Shown: piece by piece, positions 5,444-7,207 of the stretch
Layout: the number at the start of each line of letters is the position of its first letter
Position numbering within the stretch: the first letter of the stretch is position 1
Assembly: GCA_946630765.1 (NCBI GenBank)
Contig: CAMOZF010000091.1
Coordinates: forward strand, 1-7,207
Direction: 5' to 3'
DNA length: 7,207 bases
Origin: an uncultured Lachnospiraceae bacterium
GTDB taxonomy: Bacteria; Bacillota_A; Clostridia; Lachnospirales; Lachnospiraceae
The notes under the pieces: model-generated
Database searches by the model: none
What the model was told of the DNA's origin: nothing
Seen by the model: the letters and a program-made list of their open reading frames with translations, nothing else
Position numbers and translations under genes: made by a program

Positions 5444-6652
5444 ATGGCGAAGAAGCAGATGCTGCATACACTGACCGGACCGTGCTTTTCGGATTTTCAT
5501 CCGGAAATTAACGGTGTTTCCGATATTCTCCCCGACAACGGATCAGATTATTTTATATTTCCCGGCTTTACTGATGTGCACGTGCACATGAGGGAGCCGG
5601 GATTTTCTTATAAAGAAACGATCCGGACGGGGACAATGGCCGCGGCCCGCGGCGGCTACACCAGGGTTCTTGCCATGCCGAACCTGAACCCGGTGCCCGA
5701 CTCTGTGGAAAACCTGAAAATCCAGCTGGACATCATCGACCGGGACGCGGTGATTGAGGTGCTGCCTTACGGATCGATCACCGTCGGCGAGAAGGGACAG
5801 GCGCTTTCCGACATGGCGGGCATGGCCGCAGACTGCATCGCATTTTCTGACGACGGAAGAGGCGTGCAGGACGAAGAAATGATGCGCGCCGCCATGATCA
5901 AGGCGAAGTCCCTCAATAAAATGATTGTCGCACACTGTGAAGTGGATGATCTTCTTCACGGCGGCTATATTCACGACGGCAGCTACGCAAAAGCGCACGG
6001 ACACCGCGGCATCTCCTCGGAGAGTGAGTGGAAGGAAATCGAACGCGACGTGCGGCTTTCCGAAGAAACCGGCTGTGCCTTTCATGTCTGCCACATTTCC
6101 ACAAAGGAAAGCGTTGAAATCATCCGGCAGGCGAAGGCAAAGGGCCTGAATGTGAGCTGCGAGACCGGTCCGCACTACCTCGTGATGGACGAAAACGACC
6201 TTCAGGAGGACGGATGGTTCAAAATGAATCCGCCGCTTCGGAGCAGGGAGGACCGGGAAGCGCTGATCCGGGGCATTCAGGACGGCACCATCGACTGCAT
6301 CGCGACCGACCACGCGCCGCACAGTGCAGAGGAAAAAGCAAGAGGACTGGAAAAGAGCGCCTTCGGAATCGTCGGTCTTGAGACCGCGTTCCCGCTTCTG
6401 TATACAAAACTGGTAAAAGAAAATATCATCAGCCTCGAGAAGCTTGTTGCGCTTCTCACGGTGCGCCCGGAAGCGCGCTTCGGGCTTCCGAGGACCCGGG
6501 ACTTCACGGTCTGGCAGCTGGACCGGAAGTTCACTGTCGACCCGTCGGAGTTTCTTTCGATGGGAAAGGCACAGCCCTTCACGGGAATGGAGCTTTTTGG
6601 ATGCTGTATGCTGACCGTCCATAACGGACAGATTGCATACCGCGGATTCTGA
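5444..6652 (+). CDS. pyrC: Dihydroorotase, class I
   Basis: Dihydroorotase closes N-carbamoyl-aspartate to dihydroorotate, the third step of de novo pyrimidine synthesis, using zinc in an amidohydrolase barrel. The 402 residues contain the class I motifs in order: metal-binding HVH (46-48) within [14 protein letters not shown] (77-80), FSDDGRG (134-140) with the likely bridging aspartate, AHCE (163-166, H164), CHIST (216-220, H217), ETGPHYL (240-246), MNPPLR (261-266) and ATDHAPHS (287-294, D289). All expected metal and catalytic positions are present. The N-terminal part before HVH is about 45 residues, somewhat shorter than the 55-60 common elsewhere, which I recall as usual for Lachnospiraceae enzymes. 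AAGGAG at 5431-5436, 7 bases before the ATG, sets the start. It has its own promoter and is followed 19 bases later by carB. The hydantoinase/allantoinase alternative is disfavoured by context. Confidence 0.95.
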   Translation: MAKKQMLHTLTGPCFSDFHPEINGVSDILPDNGSDYFIFPGFTDVHVHMREPGFSYKETIRTGTMAAARGGYTRVLAMPNLNPVPDSVENLKIQLDIIDRDAVIEVLPYGSITVGEKGQALSDMAGMAADCIAFSDDGRGVQDEEMMRAAMIKAKSLNKMIVAHCEVDDLLHGGYIHDGSYAKAHGHRGISSESEWKEIERDVRLSEETGCAFHVCHISTKESVEIIRQAKAKGLNVSCETGPHYLVMDENDLQEDGWFKMNPPLRSREDREALIRGIQDGTIDCIATDHAPHSAEEKARGLEKSAFGIVGLETAFPLLYTKLVKENIISLEKLVALLTVRPEARFGLPRTRDFTVWQLDRKFTVDPSEFLSMGKAQPFTGMELFGCCMLTVHNGQIAYRGF

Positions 6653-6671
6653 TAAAGAGGAGGAGAAAAAC

Positions 6672-7207
6672 ATGGCAAAAAGAACAGACATCAAAAGAGT
6701 ACTGATCATCGGCTCGGGACCGATCGTCATCGGCCAGGCGGCAGAATTCGACTACGCAGGCACGCAGGCCTGTCTCGCGCTGAAAGAGGAAGGCTACGAG
6801 GTGATTCTCTGTAACTCCAATCCGGCGACCATCATGACCGACACCCAGATTGCCGACAAGGTCTACATGGAGCCGCTGACGCTGGAATATATCGCGAAAA
6901 TCCTGCGCTATGAGCGTCCGGACGCGATCGTGCCCGGTATCGGCGGACAGACCGGTCTGAACCTCGCGATGCAGCTGGAAAAGAAGGGCGTCCTGAAGGA
7001 GTGCGGCGTTGAGCTGTGCGGAACGCCTTACGACAGTATCGAGCGCGCGGAGGACCGTGAGCTTTTCAAGGAAATGTGTGAATCGATCGGCGAACCGGTC
7101 ATCCCCTCCGAGATCACCTATGACCTGGAATCCGCGAAGGAAGCTGCAAAGCGCATCGGCTATCCCGTGGTGCTTCGTCCTGCCTTCACACTCGGCGGCA
7201 CCGGCGG
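6672..7207 (+). CDS. carB: Carbamoyl-phosphate synthase large subunit CarB, 3' end missing
   Basis: CarB uses bicarbonate, two ATP and ammonia, channelled from the glutaminase subunit CarA, to make carbamoyl phosphate for pyrimidines and arginine. Only the first 178 full codons of a roughly 1,070-residue protein are in the window. They cover the pre-ATP-grasp domain, with [20 protein letters not shown] (14-33), [10 protein letters not shown] (48-57) and [12 protein letters not shown] (91-102), and the start of the first ATP-grasp, with EDRELFKE (127-134, R129) and [11 protein letters not shown] (169-179). R129 and R169 fall at the same positions as the ATP-binding arginines of Escherichia coli CarB. 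AGGAGG (6658-6663) lies 8 bases before the ATG. It is in one transcript with pyrC; no terminator separates them. The usual upstream partner carA is not here. Confidence 0.96.
   Translation, partial: MAKRTDIKRVLIIGSGPIVIGQAAEFDYAGTQACLALKEEGYEVILCNSNPATIMTDTQIADKVYMEPLTLEYIAKILRYERPDAIVPGIGGQTGLNLAMQLEKKGVLKECGVELCGTPYDSIERAEDRELFKEMCESIGEPVIPSEITYDLESAKEAAKRIGYPVVLRPAFTLGGTG

Noticed and set aside
5225..5500. Minus-strand ORF (91 residues) across the pyrC promoter and start
   Set aside because: It overlaps the pyrC promoter and 5' coding region and has no family resemblance.
5543..6730. Long minus-strand open frame (395 residues) opposite pyrC
   Set aside because: Antisense to an intact dihydroorotase and running into carB; His/Val/Arg-rich with no recognisable family.
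1..7207. CRISPR array, insertion sequence, prophage, toxin-antitoxin or defence system
   Set aside because: No spaced direct repeats, transposase, integrase or defence-family motif was seen; the genes are housekeeping apart from the altered MGS-like protein.

Overview
The window looks like a chromosomal segment from a moderately GC-rich Clostridia member, most likely Lachnospiraceae-like. This is judged from recall: the dihydroorotase, the start of CarB, the methylglyoxal-synthase-like protein with its C-terminal 'NWRE' tail, and the DUF1385-prmC-prfA order all resemble proteins and gene orders of that group. No species is claimed. Nearly everything is ordinary housekeeping. There is no CRISPR array, phage, transposase, rRNA or tRNA, and no gene-free stretch over 300 bases.

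Layout. Positions 2-2644 (+) hold a translationally coupled cluster: the 3' part of a DUF1385 (YqhQ-like) membrane protein, prmC (release-factor glutamine methyltransferase) and prfA (peptide chain release factor 1). Each gene overlaps the next by 3-8 bases. PrmC methylates the GGQ glutamine of the RF1 encoded right after it, so the cluster makes a modifying enzyme together with its substrate. A strong hairpin terminator at 2648-2678 closes it. Just beyond lies a well-formed ribosome binding site and ATG that opens only a 38-codon frame running antisense into the next gene, possibly the scar of a lost gene.

Positions 2711-5169 (-) hold two genes in tandem on the opposite strand. Upstream in transcription is a full-length YdiF-like ABC-F ATPase (3265-5169). 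Downstream is a methylglyoxal-synthase-like protein (2711-3115) with its own promoter. The latter keeps the fold and the catalytic aspartate but has changes in several other active-site motifs, and is the most interesting gene here.

Positions 5170-5443 form a 274-base divergent intergenic region. It holds a candidate ABC-F promoter, a degenerate palindromic repeat, a very good promoter for the pyrimidine genes with a CAATTG repeat touching its -35 box, and a short leader hairpin. Positions 5444-7207 (+) hold pyrC (class I dihydroorotase) and, 19 bases later, the 5' end of carB (carbamoyl-phosphate synthase large subunit). Both belong to de novo pyrimidine synthesis; carA is not between them.

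No new multi-gene system was found. The points worth a second look are the altered MGS-like protein, a repeated 10-base palindrome inside its gene, the possible gene scar after prfA, and the repeats in the pyrC upstream region.
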